Assembly: GCF_902497555.1 (NCBI RefSeq)
Contig: NZ_CABVGP010000001.1
Span: 1,592,501 to 1,656,500, forward strand
Reading direction: 5' to 3'
Source: Amycolatopsis camponoti
GTDB taxonomy: Bacteria; Actinomycetota; Actinomycetes; Mycobacteriales; Pseudonocardiaceae
Length of the DNA stretch: 64,000 nt
Shown here: positions 10,439 through 21,144 of the stretch, one piece after another
How positions within the stretch are numbered: position 1 is the first letter of the stretch
How the letters are laid out: each line of letters opens with the position of its first letter
Translations under genes and position numbers: made by a program
Notes under the pieces: generated by a model
What the model saw: the letters and a program-made list of their open reading frames with translations, nothing else
What the model was told of the DNA's origin: nothing
Database searches by the model: none

Positions 10439-10960
10439 TCACGCCGACGGCGCGAGCAGGCGCCGCAGGTGTCCCATGACGGGACGGCGGCGGGCGGGCT
10501 CCTCGCGGCTCGTGCGCAGCAGCGCCTCGAGCGCGTGACCCACCTTGACGATCTCTTCGCCCGGCTCCCGCGGGTCGGCCAGCCCGGCCGTGACCGCGAG
10601 CATCCGCAGCTCACCTTCGTGCATGCGGCGCAGCGACGCGTGCCGCTCGTAGCCGCCGTCGAGCACCGCGCGCAGCGTCTCGTGCTCTTCGACGGACGCG
10701 CGCCAGGCGCGCGTGACGGCGTCGACGTGGTCGCCGAGGCCGTCGGCGTCGTCCGGGTCGGTGACCTCGGCGCGCAGGCGTCCGCTCAGCGTCCTCGTCC
10801 ACTGGTACTGCAGGGCCAGGAGGATGTTCTCCTCGGTGCCGAAGTGCTCTTCGGCGCCGGGAACCTCGTCGAGCGGCAGCGGCGCGGCCGGGTTGCGGCC
10901 CGCCAGGCGCACGGTGGCTTCGAGGATTTCCTGCCGTCGGTAGAAGTCTGTCCAGCTCAT
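10439..10960 (-). CDS. Conserved hypothetical protein
   Basis: A 173-aa protein with no motif I can name. The first 60 residues loosely recall a TetR N-terminus (EILEATVRLAG followed by FGTEENILLALQ), but the middle of a helix-turn-helix is missing, so I do not call it a regulator. The rest is helical and rich in charged residues. The ATG at 10960 has GGAAGGGGAG upstream. It is the first gene of a likely two-gene unit with the SDR enzyme, and is divergent from the TetR gene across roughly 130 bp, which makes it a candidate target of that repressor. Confidence 0.65.
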   Translation of the reverse strand: MSWTDFYRRQEILEATVRLAGRNPAAPLPLDEVPGAEEHFGTEENILLALQYQWTRTLSGRLRAEVTDPDDADGLGDHVDAVTRAWRASVEEHETLRAVLDGGYERHASLRRMHEGELRMLAVTAGLADPREPGEEIVKVGHALEALLRTSREEPARRRPVMGHLRRLLAPSA

Positions 10961-11091
10961 CGTGGGGCTCCCCTTCCGTGGTCCGGGTCATACCGCGGGT
11001 CTGCGGCATACTCCCGGTACGGACCTGACGAGGTGAACATACCATGAGTATGGAGAGATCCTCCGGGCGTAAGGTTGTGAAGGTGGCGACA

Positions 11092-11703
11092 ATGAGGTCC
11101 AGGCGGCTCGACTACTCCGAGTCGACGCGGTCGGCGCTGGTCGACAGCGCGGTGGAACTGTTCACCAAACGCGGTTACGCGGGGACCTCGCTCGACGAGA
11201 TCGCCAAGCGCGCCCGCGTCACGAAGGGTGCGCTCTACCACCACTTCAGCGGCAAGCAGGCGCTCTTCGAAGCGGCGTTCGACCAGGTCGAAAGCCTCGT
11301 CTACGACCGGCTCGACAAGATCATGACCGGTGAGGGCTCGCCGTGGGAGCGGGCGCTCGGCGGGCTCAACGCGTTCATCCGCGCCTGCCTCGACCCGGCC
11401 TACCAGCGGATCGCCATCCACGAGGCCCCGGTCGTCATGGGCTGGGAACGCTGGCGCGAAGCCGAGGAGCGGTGCAGCTTCGGGCTCGTCCGGTCCGGCC
11501 TGCAGTCGCTGATCGACGCCGGCGAGGTCGAGCCGGTCCCGGTCGAGGTCACCGCGCGGCTGCTGTTCGGCGCGCTGTCGAGCGCCGCGACCGAGATCGC
11601 CAGCTCGCCGGACCCGAAGAAGGTCGGCGCCGAGATCGAGGACGTGATCGTCCGCATGCTGGTACGGCTGCGGCGCACGGAGCCCGACGTCTCTATAGGC
11701 TGA
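11092..11703 (+). CDS. TetR family transcriptional regulator
   Basis: A 203-aa repressor-type regulator. The N-terminal HTH is typical: ALVDSAVELFTKRGYAGTSL, then EIAKRARVTKGALYHHF. The C-terminal all-helical part would bind a ligand and dimerise. The ATG at 11092 was chosen because GAAGGTGG precedes it closely; an in-frame ATG at 11044, with GAGGTG upstream, is possible and would add 16 residues. CATACTC at 11007-11013 and GAGTATG at 11046-11052 form an inverted repeat in the divergent promoter region and may be part of an operator. Possible targets are itself, the F420-type enzyme 5 bp downstream, and the divergent pair. Confidence 0.87.
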   Translation: MRSRRLDYSESTRSALVDSAVELFTKRGYAGTSLDEIAKRARVTKGALYHHFSGKQALFEAAFDQVESLVYDRLDKIMTGEGSPWERALGGLNAFIRACLDPAYQRIAIHEAPVVMGWERWREAEERCSFGLVRSGLQSLIDAGEVEPVPVEVTARLLFGALSSAATEIASSPDPKKVGAEIEDVIVRMLVRLRRTEPDVSIG

Positions 11704-11708
11704 CTTTC

Positions 11709-12644
11709 GTGGACTTGAGGATCTTCACCGAGCCCCAGCAAGGGGCCAGCTACGACGACCTGCTGCGCGTCGCCAAGGCGACCGAAGCCGCCGGCTACGA
11801 CGCCTTCTTCCGTAGCGACCACTACCTGAAGATGGGCTCGGCCGACGGCCTGCCCGGCCCGACCGACGCCTGGATCACCCTGGCCGGCCTGGCGCGGGAG
11901 ACCAGCCGGATCCGGCTCGGCACGCTCGTCACCGCGGCGACGTTCCGGCACCCGGGCCCGCTGGCGATCTCGGTCGCCCAGGTCGACCAGATGTCCGGCG
12001 GACGCGTCGAGTTCGGCCTCGGCTCCGGCTGGTACGACGCCGAACACGAGGCGTACGGCCTGACGCTGCCGCCGCTGAAGGAGCGCTTCGACCGCTACGC
12101 CGAGCAGCTCGAGATCATCACCGGGCTGTGGAAGACGCCGGTGGGCTCGACGTACTCCTTCAAGGGCGAGTACTACACGCTCGCGGAGTCGCCGGGCCTG
12201 CCGAAGCCCGCGCAGTCGCCCGCGCCGCCGGTGATCGTCGGCGGTCAGGGCAAGAAGCGCACGCCGGCGCTGGCGGCCCGGTTCGCGGACGAGTTCAACC
12301 TGCCGTTCGTGGGCGCCGACGCGGCGGCCGCGCAGTTCGCCCGCGTCGACGCGGCGGCCGCGGAGATCGGCCGCGACCCCAAGGAGATCCTGCGCTCGGT
12401 GGCGCTGACCATCGCCGTCGGGCGCGACGACGCCGAGGTTTCGCGGCGGGCGTCGGCGGCCGGCCGTGATGTCACCGAGCTGCGGGCGAACGGCCTGGCC
12501 GGGACGCCCGCCGAGGTCGTCGACCGGATCGGGCAGTGGCGGGAGAAGACCGGGATCACCCGGGTCTACCTGCAGCTGCTGGATCTGTCCGATGTGGACC
12601 AGATCGAGCTGGTCGCGGCCGAGGTCGCGCCGCAGCTGGACTGA
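11709..12644 (+). CDS. LLM class F420-dependent oxidoreductase
   Basis: A 311-aa luciferase-like TIM-barrel monooxygenase/dehydrogenase. Features are DAFFRSDHYLKMG near the N-terminus, RIRLGTLVTAATFRHP, the signature GGRVEFGLGSGWYDAEHEAY, and PVIVGGQGKKRTPALAARFADEFN. The GxGW(Y/N)xxEHxxYG pattern is typical of the F420-dependent actinobacterial branch (TIGR03560-like), so cofactor F420 is likely, though FMN cannot be excluded. The GTG start lies 5 bp after the TetR stop, so it is co-transcribed with its presumed regulator. The substrate is unknown. A strong hairpin follows at 12695. Confidence 0.85.
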   Translation: MDLRIFTEPQQGASYDDLLRVAKATEAAGYDAFFRSDHYLKMGSADGLPGPTDAWITLAGLARETSRIRLGTLVTAATFRHPGPLAISVAQVDQMSGGRVEFGLGSGWYDAEHEAYGLTLPPLKERFDRYAEQLEIITGLWKTPVGSTYSFKGEYYTLAESPGLPKPAQSPAPPVIVGGQGKKRTPALAARFADEFNLPFVGADAAAAQFARVDAAAAEIGRDPKEILRSVALTIAVGRDDAEVSRRASAAGRDVTELRANGLAGTPAEVVDRIGQWREKTGITRVYLQLLDLSDVDQIELVAAEVAPQLD

Positions 12645-12694
12645 GCAGCCCCCGTTTTCCACGCTAGCGGAAGGGTCCGACGGTTCCGGACCGC

Positions 12695-12742
12695 GAAAGC
12701 CGGGCCGGCCGCCTGTTGTCCACAGGTGGCCGGCCCGCTTTC
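12695..12742. terminator. Bidirectional terminator between the LLM gene and lipB
   Basis: The arms GAAAGCCGGGCCGGCC (12695-12710) and GGCCGGCCCGCTTTC (12728-12742) pair over 15 bp with one bulged C. The loop contains a secondary GCCTG/CAGGT stem. The A-rich and T-rich ends make it usable from both sides. It overlaps the lipB stop codon. Confidence 0.75.
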
Positions 12743-13484
12743 AGTTCTGGAGCGCGAAGGTGACGCCCGGCGCCCGCGGGGCCTCCGGGCGCGGGAGCCA
12801 GCGGTCCTCGCTCACCGGTAGCTCGCCCTCGAGGGCCGCCAGGACGGCGTCGCGGGCCAGTGGGAGGACTGCTTCCACACTCACGTCGCGCTGCAGCTCG
12901 TACGACAGCGACGTCACGCCCGCGTCGCGGATCCCGCACGGCACGATCGTGTCGAACGCCGAGAGGTCCGCGTTGCAGTTGAGCTCGAAGCCGTGCATCG
13001 TCACGCCGCGCTGGACGCGGATGCCGATCGCGGCGATCTTGCGCTCGATGCCGCGGTCGTCCGCCGGGATCCAGACGCCGCTGCGGCCCTCGACCCGCCC
13101 GGTGCGCACGCCGAGCCGGTCGCACACGTGGATCAGCGCCTCCTCCAGCCGCCGCACGTAGTGCACGACGTCGATCGGGTCGCCGAGCTTCACGATCGGG
13201 TAGCCGACCAGCTGGCCCGGGCCGTGCCAGGTGATCTTGCCGCCGCGGTCGACGTCGATCACCGGGGTGCCGTCGGCCGGGCGGTCGGCGGGCTCCGTGC
13301 GCTTGCCCGCGGTGTACACCGACGGGTGCTGCAGCAGGAACATCGTGTCCGGCGCGGTGCCGTCGGCGCGCTCGGTGAGCCGGCTCCGCTGGAGCTCCCA
13401 GGCTTCGGTGTACTCGATCGTGCCGAGCTCCCGGACGTCGACGGGCTCGGTGGTGGCGCGGCAAGAGGTGCGGGAAGAACTCAC
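12741..13484 (-). CDS. lipB: Octanoyltransferase (lipoate-protein ligase B)
   Basis: A 247-aa enzyme that transfers octanoate from acyl carrier protein to the lipoyl domains of E2 and H proteins, the first step of lipoate assembly. Family residues are visible: [27 protein letters not shown], the catalytic Lys in KIAAIGIRV, and the catalytic Cys in IVPCGI. The GTG start at 13484 overlaps the stop codon of the PAP2 gene by 4 nt (GTGA), so it is the last gene of a tightly packed minus-strand unit running down from the hydrolase at 15932. LipA then inserts sulfur. Confidence 0.96.
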   Translation of the reverse strand: MSSSRTSCRATTEPVDVRELGTIEYTEAWELQRSRLTERADGTAPDTMFLLQHPSVYTAGKRTEPADRPADGTPVIDVDRGGKITWHGPGQLVGYPIVKLGDPIDVVHYVRRLEEALIHVCDRLGVRTGRVEGRSGVWIPADDRGIERKIAAIGIRVQRGVTMHGFELNCNADLSAFDTIVPCGIRDAGVTSLSYELQRDVSVEAVLPLARDAVLAALEGELPVSEDRWLPRPEAPRAPGVTFALQN

Positions 13485-14104
13485 CCGTCGAGGCTACGCC
13501 CGTCACCCGGGGGAAGCAGCCGCAAGGCGCACGCTGAGAGCAGCCCGACACCCGTCACCGCGAGCACTGCTCCGATCGTGTCGGTGACCCAGTGCACGCC
13601 CAGCACGACGCGACAGGCCGCGCACAGCACGACGGCGACCGCGACGGCGGCCGAAACCCGGCGGACCAGCCGTGGCCACAGCCACGCGCACAGCAGGAGG
13701 AGGACGAACCCCGTGCTCGCCACCGACACCACGTGCCCGCTCGGGTAGCTCAGGTCCGGGTAGTCGCGCGGGCGCTCCCGCAGGAACAACGGCTTGAACA
13801 CCAGGCTCGTCAGCCGGCACAGCACCAGCACGACGGCCAGCCGCACGCACAGCCCGATGTGCTCGCGGCGGCGCAGGGCGAGCGCGAGCAGCGCCGTGCC
13901 GAGGACGAACGGGAGGACCGGCCCGAGAACGTCGCTCCCGGCCTGCGCGACCCGGCCGAGCGGCTCGGCGTAGACGCCGTGCAGCGCGTCCGCGACTTCG
14001 ACGTCGAGGGTCAGCGGCTGCCGGGCCACGCTCAAGCCGAGCAAGACGAACGCGGCGCAGAACACCGCGCCCACGACGAGCCAGCGCTGAAGCGGGACGC
14101 TCAT
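13481..14104 (-). CDS. PAP2 family phosphatase
   Basis: A 207-aa membrane phosphatase of the type-2 phosphatidic acid phosphatase superfamily, with about six transmembrane helices. All three active-site motifs are seen: KPLFLRERP (KxxxxxxRP), YPSGHV (PSGH), and [11 protein letters not shown] (RxxxxxHxxxD). The active site faces outward in the family. Possible substrates are undecaprenyl pyrophosphate or phosphatidic acid. Its ATG overlaps the epimerase stop codon (ATGA) and its own stop overlaps lipB, so translation of all three is coupled. In M. tuberculosis I recall the epimerase sitting directly next to lipB, so this gene looks like a local insertion. Confidence 0.9.
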   Translation of the reverse strand: MSVPLQRWLVVGAVFCAAFVLLGLSVARQPLTLDVEVADALHGVYAEPLGRVAQAGSDVLGPVLPFVLGTALLALALRRREHIGLCVRLAVVLVLCRLTSLVFKPLFLRERPRDYPDLSYPSGHVVSVASTGFVLLLLCAWLWPRLVRRVSAAVAVAVVLCAACRVVLGVHWVTDTIGAVLAVTGVGLLSACALRLLPPGDGRSLDG

Positions 14105-14976
14105 GCCGCGGTCAGCGCGCTGTCCAGGGTCCGGTGCCGGAACTCGTAGCCGGACCGCTCCAGCGCGGCCGGGACGGCCCGCTGCCCGAACAGCGCCATC
14201 TCCTCGCCGGCTTGCCCGAGCACGGTCTTGAGCGCGATCCCGGGCACCCACCACGGCGCGGGGCGGTGCAGGGCCCGCCCGACCGCCCGGGTGAACTCGG
14301 CGTTGGTCACCGGGGCCGGGCCGCTGAGGTTGACCGGGCCGGACAGGTCGTCGTGGGTGAGGACGTGGACGATCGCGCCGACCTCGTCCTCGAGGGCGAT
14401 CCACGGCATGAACTGGCGGCCGTCGCCGAGCCGGCCGCCCAGGCACAGCCGGAAGAGCGGCCGCAGCGTGCCGTAGAGCCCGCCCTTCGCCGAAAGCACC
14501 AGCCCGGTCCGGATGTTCACGACGCGCGCGTCGCCCGCACCCGCCGTCGCCGCTTCCCAGGCTTCGCAGAGCTCGGCGAGGAAACCGCGGCCGCGGGGCC
14601 CCGATTCGTCCACAGTGGACTCGTGCGTGTGGCCGTAGTACCCGACGGCGGACGCGTTGACGAGCACGCCGACACCGTGCTCGGCGACGGCTTCGGCGAG
14701 CACCTCGGTCGGCTCGACCCGGCTGTCGGTGAGCTCCTGCTTGCGCATCGCGCTCCACCGCCCGGGGAACAAGGGCTTGCCACCGAGGTTCACGACGGCG
14801 TCCACGCCTTCGAAGGCGCCGTCCGCGACGGTGCCCGAGGGCGGGTCCCAGCGGAACTCGGTCGTGGCGCGGGTTTCCCGGCGCACCAAGGTGCGGACCT
14901 CGTGCCCGGCGCGCCGCAGCCGGTCGCCCAGCGCCGACCCGATCAAGCCGCTCGCTCCGGCGATCAGTACTCGCAT
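14101..14976 (-). CDS. TIGR01777-type sugar-nucleotide epimerase-like protein
   Basis: A 291-aa extended SDR protein of the YfcH/TIGR01777 family, homologous in type and position to M. tuberculosis Rv2216. The N-terminal NAD(P) motif is IAGASGLIGSAL. The central LVNASAVGYYG holds the Tyr equivalent to the SDR active site, and FMPWIALEDEVGAI plus NLSGPAPVTNAEF are family signatures. The reaction is not established for this family. The ATG at 14976 starts inside the end of the hydrolase gene (13-nt overlap). The position between E2 and lipB is a conserved actinobacterial arrangement. Confidence 0.9.
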   Translation of the reverse strand: MRVLIAGASGLIGSALGDRLRRAGHEVRTLVRRETRATTEFRWDPPSGTVADGAFEGVDAVVNLGGKPLFPGRWSAMRKQELTDSRVEPTEVLAEAVAEHGVGVLVNASAVGYYGHTHESTVDESGPRGRGFLAELCEAWEAATAGAGDARVVNIRTGLVLSAKGGLYGTLRPLFRLCLGGRLGDGRQFMPWIALEDEVGAIVHVLTHDDLSGPVNLSGPAPVTNAEFTRAVGRALHRPAPWWVPGIALKTVLGQAGEEMALFGQRAVPAALERSGYEFRHRTLDSALTAA

Positions 14977-15932
14977 GCCTCGATCGTCGCGCATCCGGGT
15001 CCGGGCCGCACGCCCAGGTCTCGCGCGAAACCGGGCAGGTCGGCGAGGATCGCCAGGCCCAGATCGGCGAGCGGGATCTCGGGGAAGTCCGTTCCGGTGA
15101 AGAACATCGCGACGGTTCCGCCGGCCGCGGAGAGACCGAAACCGCGGCTGCGCGGCAGGGCGCCGCCCTTGTAGCGGACGTCCCGGCCGAGTTTCCGGCG
15201 CGCGAGCGCGGCGGCCGGGGCGTCCGAGGTGACGAGGTGGCGGTGGAAGGCGAAGAGCCGCGCCGCGGTGCCGTGCGCGGTCCGTTGTGTCCATTCCCAC
15301 CCGGCTTCGGCGGAGATCGGTGCGCCTCGGACGCGTTCGAGCACCGCCGTCCGGAACGCGGGATCGCCCGTGAAGCGCGCGGTCAGGTCCGGCTCGCCGG
15401 GGTGGAACGAGCGGAGGGTTTCGCCGCAGAACCAGCGGATGTCGGCGTCCGGCCAGCCGCCGGCGGCCGCCGCGGCCCGCACCGCCCCGTCGCCGAGCCG
15501 GGCGCGGAGGTAGTCGGGGGCCGCGTTGTCGCTCTCGGCGATCATCGCCGTGGCGATGGCGTCGAGCGGGACGAGCCGGCCGGGGTCGTGGGCGATCCCG
15601 TACTCGTCGCAGGGGATGCCGAGCGCGGTCAGCGCCCGGTGGTGGGCGCCGGCGCCGACGGGGCCGTCGCCGTCGAAGGGGTGGAACGCGTCCCAGTCGC
15701 CGACCGGGACCGGCTCGGCCGGGTCGAGCACGCCGTCGGCGACCGCGGTCGCGTAGGCGAGCAAGGGGACGACCTTGATCGTCGAAGCCACGACGCGCGG
15801 CACGTCCGGGAGGTGGCTCAGCCGCTGCCCGGCGCCGTCGTCCGCGACCATCGAGACGTTCTCGCGGTGGTCGGCGAGCCAGGCCCGGAACGCCGTGAAG
15901 GGCCCCGCACCAGCTGATGCGAGGCCCTTCAC
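14964..15932 (-). CDS. Class A beta-lactamase-like serine hydrolase
   Basis: A 322-aa protein of the penicillin-binding/beta-lactamase fold. The three fold motifs are in order: STIK (Ser50-Lys53, SxxK), ESDN (SDN), and YKGG (KxG). No signal peptide or lipobox is visible, unlike exported beta-lactamases, so a cytosolic esterase or amidohydrolase role is possible. The GTG start at 15932 lies inside the hairpin that follows the E2 gene, which makes it suspicious. The first domain strand (AFRAWLADHRENVSMV) begins soon after, so the true start must be close. It overlaps the epimerase by 13 nt and heads the lipB unit. Resistance function is not implied. Confidence 0.8.
   Translation of the reverse strand: MKGLASAGAGPFTAFRAWLADHRENVSMVADDGAGQRLSHLPDVPRVVASTIKVVPLLAYATAVADGVLDPAEPVPVGDWDAFHPFDGDGPVGAGAHHRALTALGIPCDEYGIAHDPGRLVPLDAIATAMIAESDNAAPDYLRARLGDGAVRAAAAAGGWPDADIRWFCGETLRSFHPGEPDLTARFTGDPAFRTAVLERVRGAPISAEAGWEWTQRTAHGTAARLFAFHRHLVTSDAPAAALARRKLGRDVRYKGGALPRSRGFGLSAAGGTVAMFFTGTDFPEIPLADLGLAILADLPGFARDLGVRPGPGCATIEACEY
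15895..15932 (-). terminator. Hairpin after the E2 gene
   Basis: A perfect 10-bp stem, GTGAAGGGCC (15895-15904) with GGCCCTTCAC (15923-15932), 10 bp beyond the E2 stop codon on the minus strand. It has no long U tract. It contains the proposed GTG start of the downstream hydrolase, so it could act as attenuator as well as terminator. Confidence 0.6.
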
Positions 15933-15942
15933 GGTCCGGAAC

Positions 15943-17739
<1,797 letters not shown>

Positions 17740-17795
17740 CGTTCGCTGACTCCTCTTCCAAGTTCTGCGTGGGTCTGGATTCTGCTGGTGGGACG

Positions 17796-19169
17796 TCAGC
17801 TGTGCACGTGCAGCGGCTTGCCGGCCAGGGCAAGGAACGCTTCACCGAGGGCCTCGGTCTGGGTGGGGTGCGCGTGGATGAGCGGCGCGACGTCTTCGGG
17901 GAAAGCCTCCCAGCTGTAGATCAGCTGCGCTTCGCCTATCAGCTCGCCGACGCGGTCGCCGACCATGTGGACCCCGACGACCGGGCCGTCCGGGGCCTTG
18001 ACCAGCTTGACCCCGCCGGAGGTCTTGAGGATCTGGCTCTTGCCGTTGCCGCCGAGGTCGTAGGTGAACGTCGTGACGTCGGCGCCGTACTTGTCCTTCG
18101 CCTGCGACTCGGTCAGCCCGACCGACGCGACCTCCGGGTGGGAGTAGGTGACGCGCGGGATGCCGCTCTCGTCGATCACGCGCGGGCTCTGCCCGGCGAT
18201 CTCCTCGGCGACGAAGATGCCCTGCTGGAAGCCGCGGTGCGCGAGCTGCAGGCCGGGGACGATGTCGCCGACGGCGTAGACGTTCGGCAGGTTGGTGCGC
18301 AGCCGCTCGTCGGTGATGACGAAGCCGCGCTCGATCTTGACGCCGGCCTCCTCGTAGCCGTGGCCCGCCGAGTTCGGCCCGCGGCCGACGGCGACCAGCA
18401 GCAGGTCGGCCTCGATGGTCTCGCCGGACTCCAGCGAGACGCTCACGCCGTTGTCGTCCTGCTTCGCGCCGGTGAACCGCACGCCGGTCTTGAAGGCGAT
18501 CTTGCGGCGGCGGAAAGCGCGCTCGAGCTGCTTGGACGCGAACTCGTCCTCGTTCGGGACGAGCCGCGGCAGCGCTTCCACGATGGTGACGTCGACGCCG
18601 AAGGAGGCCCAGACGCTGGCGAACTCGACGCCGATGACGCCGCCACCGAGGACGACGACCTTCTTGGGGACGTAGTCGAGGGCGAGGGCCTGCTCGCTGG
18701 CGATGACGCGGCCGCCGAGCTCGAGGCCGGGCAGCGTGCGGGAGTACGAACCGGTCGCGAGGATGACGTTCTTGCCGGTGTAGCGGGTGCCGTCCACCTC
18801 GACGGTCGTGCCGCCGACGAACGTGCCGCTGCCCTCGACGAGGTTCACCTTGTGCGCCTTGGCCAGGCCCTGCAGGCCCTTGTACAGGCGGGAGACGATC
18901 CCGTCCTTGTACTTGTTGACCCCGGCGATGTCGATGCCCTCGAAGACGGCCTTGACGCCGACCGCTTCGGCGTCGCGGGTTTCGTCGGCGACCTCGGCGG
19001 CGTGGAGCAGGGCCTTGGTCGGGATGCAGCCCCGGTGGAGGCACGTCCCGCCGAGCTTGTCCTTCTCGATCAACGTGACGGAAAGGCCCAGCTCGGCCGC
19101 GCGGAACGCCGCGGCGTAGCCGCCCGATCCGCCTCCCAGGATCACGAGGTCGGCGGAGGTGTCGGTCAC
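17796..19169 (-). CDS. lpdA: Dihydrolipoyl dehydrogenase (E3)
   Basis: A 457-aa FAD flavoprotein that reoxidises dihydrolipoamide with NAD+. The N-terminal FAD motif is [16 protein letters not shown]. The redox-active disulfide is in [13 protein letters not shown] (Cys43, Cys48). The NAD motif is [16 protein letters not shown], and the C-terminal active-site pair is in [12 protein letters not shown]. The GTG at 19169 was chosen because GAGGAG lies 9 bp upstream; the open frame extends further but without coding sense. The E2 gene follows 56 bp downstream, so the two are probably co-transcribed and supply the same complex. Confidence 0.95.
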   Translation of the reverse strand: MTDTSADLVILGGGSGGYAAAFRAAELGLSVTLIEKDKLGGTCLHRGCIPTKALLHAAEVADETRDAEAVGVKAVFEGIDIAGVNKYKDGIVSRLYKGLQGLAKAHKVNLVEGSGTFVGGTTVEVDGTRYTGKNVILATGSYSRTLPGLELGGRVIASEQALALDYVPKKVVVLGGGVIGVEFASVWASFGVDVTIVEALPRLVPNEDEFASKQLERAFRRRKIAFKTGVRFTGAKQDDNGVSVSLESGETIEADLLLVAVGRGPNSAGHGYEEAGVKIERGFVITDERLRTNLPNVYAVGDIVPGLQLAHRGFQQGIFVAEEIAGQSPRVIDESGIPRVTYSHPEVASVGLTESQAKDKYGADVTTFTYDLGGNGKSQILKTSGGVKLVKAPDGPVVGVHMVGDRVGELIGEAQLIYSWEAFPEDVAPLIHAHPTQTEALGEAFLALAGKPLHVHS

Positions 19170-19351
19170 TTGTATAACTCCTCGGCAAGCAGTGGGGTGG
19201 TGCTCTGTCGTCGCTTGTGCGCGGTATAACCGCGCGCGCGACACCCGCCATCTTGTCACTACGCCGGACCGGGCTGCGACCTAGCCGGGTGTGCGACACC
19301 GACCACACGCCGACATCGGGATAATGAGGGAGGAAAGTCTCGGGAGGGAAG

Positions 19352-19696
19352 GTGGTCGCGGTGGGGTTGTTCGACTCGCTGCGCAGGCGCGCCAAGGGCG
19401 GGCAGAAGGCCGGTACGCTGCGGAAAGCCAGCTCCGAGGACACCCATCACCTCGATGAGTGGGCAGCCTCGCGCCGGGGTGTCGAGGCCTTCGTCGAGCC
19501 GAAGACGAACGTCACCGAGACCACTGTGGTGTTGATCGCCCACGACGGTGAATGGACCCGCCGCCGGATCGGCAGCCTGGAGGCGGCCCAGCAGTTCGGC
19601 CACCGCCGGTCGATCCCGGTGTACGAGGTCGCGCGGGTCGGCTACCCCAAGCGCATGCGCGAGTACACCGAGCGCAAGAAGCGCGGCCAGGTCTAG
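19352..19696 (+). CDS. Conserved small actinobacterial protein, unknown function
   Basis: A 114-aa basic soluble protein that I recognise only as a conserved actinobacterial hypothetical. It opens with a short amphipathic helix (GLFDSLRRRAKG). The core (ETTVVLIAHDGEWTRRRIG, then IPVYEVARVGYPKRMREY) looks like a small beta-alpha fold; the C-terminus is strongly basic. GGGAAGG precedes the GTG at 19352; a second in-frame GTG at 19361 is possible. It is divergent from lpdA across 182 bp and convergent with the GNAT gene, sharing a CTAG in which the two stop codons overlap. Confidence 0.7.
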   Translation: MVAVGLFDSLRRRAKGGQKAGTLRKASSEDTHHLDEWAASRRGVEAFVEPKTNVTETTVVLIAHDGEWTRRRIGSLEAAQQFGHRRSIPVYEVARVGYPKRMREYTERKKRGQV

Positions 19697-20145
19697 AGCT
19701 CGATCCGGCCGACGACCTCGCCGTTGAAGGTCTGGCCGGTGGGGCGGAAGCCCAGCTTGCGGTAGAAGCCCTCCGGACCCCCTTCGGCCGGGATCCACAG
19801 CACGGTCGCGGCCTTTTCCCCACGGCGGCGGGCCTCTTCGAGGACGGTTTCGACGGCGAACCGGCCGTGGCCGCGGCCCTGGACGCCGGCGCCGACGTTG
19901 AGCCGCCAGATCCCGCAGCGGAAGAAGTCGAACTCCGCCTCCGGGTGGAAGCCGCCCATGACGAAGGCGACCGGCTCCCCGTCGTCGAGGATCAGCCGCG
20001 GCCAGGCGATCTCCGGCTGCGTGTAGGCCTCGGCGAGCGAAACGGCCACGGGCGCGACGAAGACCTTCTGGTGCGGTTCGACGGCCAGCTGGCACGCGGC
20101 GGCGACGTTGTCCGGGGTGATCTTCTCCGCGGTGAGGGTGGTCAC
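19693..20145 (-). CDS. GNAT family N-acetyltransferase
   Basis: A 150-aa acyl-CoA-dependent acetyltransferase. Motif A is degenerate but visible: LNVGAGVQGRGHGRFAVETV, where GVQGRGHG is the acetyl-CoA pyrophosphate loop (Q/RxxGxG/A). The C-terminal EGFYRKLGFRPTG is the usual GNAT strand-helix. N-terminal LTAEKITPDNVAAACQL and GFHPEAEFDFFRCG resemble the spermidine/aminoglycoside acetyltransferase-like branch. The substrate is not deducible. It follows the SUKH gene by 10 bp and so probably ends the transcript that begins with the TRAP permease gene. Confidence 0.85.
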   Translation of the reverse strand: MTTLTAEKITPDNVAAACQLAVEPHQKVFVAPVAVSLAEAYTQPEIAWPRLILDDGEPVAFVMGGFHPEAEFDFFRCGIWRLNVGAGVQGRGHGRFAVETVLEEARRRGEKAATVLWIPAEGGPEGFYRKLGFRPTGQTFNGEVVGRIEL

Positions 20146-20155
20146 CGGGACCAAG

Positions 20156-21133
20156 CTAGCTTGCCTGGGCGAGCAGGGTGGCGTGCCGGCCCAGTGCCGC
20201 GCGGAAGGACGGGTGGACCGTCGTGCCGAGCACCGGATCGACCTCGACCACATGCGACGCCGAGAGCAGGAGAACGGCGGGTTCGGCGAGGATCACCACG
20301 CCGTTTTCGGCCCGCAGCTCGGCCGTGCCCAGCAGCCGCGGGAAGACGACGTCGCCGGGGAGGCCGTCGCAGGTGCGGAGGAAGTCGCGGAAGTCCTGCG
20401 GGAGGTCGACGCCCAGCCGCAGTCCGGCCGAGCGGATCGCGGCTTCGGAGGCCGGGGGAGGGAGGAGCGGTCCCGCTCCGCCGAGACCACGCAGGCGCAT
20501 GATCTCCGCGATCAGTTCGGGCCAGCTTCCCAGGTCCGGCGGATACCGCTCGTGCAGCGCCGCGACCAGCGCACCCGCGCAGCTCGGCGCCCACTCGCGC
20601 AGGCCGAGCGGGTCCGCCCCGGCCACCAGCGCCGGGGCGAGCGCCCGCGTCGCGGCCGGCGCCGCCACGTCCGGACGCTGCCCGGCCAGTGAAGCCCACA
20701 GCGTGAGGTCGCCGTCGGCGAGAGCCGCGCGGACGCGATCCGGCCGCGAAGGCGCGACGTGCTCGACCACTTGCGCGATCGGCCCCGGCGGGAGGACACC
20801 CTCGAAATCCGAGACCGGACGGCGCAGCGAAGCCGTGTGCGCGCGCTCTTCGGCATCGAGGTCGAGCGGCGCCAGCCCCTCGGCCCAGCCCGGACGGCCG
20901 CCGCGGGCTTCGAACAGCATCGCCCACGCGCGGGCCCGGACCGGGGCCGCCACCAGGGCGTCCACCGGGCGTTCCGTGCGGGCCCGCCACTGCTCGACCA
21001 GGCGATCGGCCTCATCGAGGGCGCCGGTGACCGCGAGCAGCAGGGCCGCGTACCCGACCTGGTCGTCGAGACGGATCTCCGGCGCGGCCAGGACGTCGCG
21101 GACCGCCGACTCGAGGTACTCACCGGCATCCAC
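20156..21133 (-). CDS. SMI1/KNR4 (SUKH) domain protein
   Basis: A 325-aa protein. The C-terminal 120 residues match the SUKH superfamily pattern: a segment beginning ASEAAIRSAGLRLGVDLPQDF and then RDFLRTCDGLPGDV, with a WSPLY-like beta region later (VVILAEPAVLLLSASHVVEV). The N-terminal 200 residues are helical, Ala/Leu-rich and unassigned. SUKH proteins often act as immunity proteins against contact-dependent toxins, but single ones exist without toxins, and no toxin gene is visible here. The GTG at 21133 leaves 11 bp after the solute-receptor gene; the open frame runs on into that gene, so the start is not certain. Confidence 0.65.
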   Translation of the reverse strand: MDAGEYLESAVRDVLAAPEIRLDDQVGYAALLLAVTGALDEADRLVEQWRARTERPVDALVAAPVRARAWAMLFEARGGRPGWAEGLAPLDLDAEERAHTASLRRPVSDFEGVLPPGPIAQVVEHVAPSRPDRVRAALADGDLTLWASLAGQRPDVAAPAATRALAPALVAGADPLGLREWAPSCAGALVAALHERYPPDLGSWPELIAEIMRLRGLGGAGPLLPPPASEAAIRSAGLRLGVDLPQDFRDFLRTCDGLPGDVVFPRLLGTAELRAENGVVILAEPAVLLLSASHVVEVDPVLGTTVHPSFRAALGRHATLLAQAS

Positions 21134-21144
21134 GAGAACCGACC

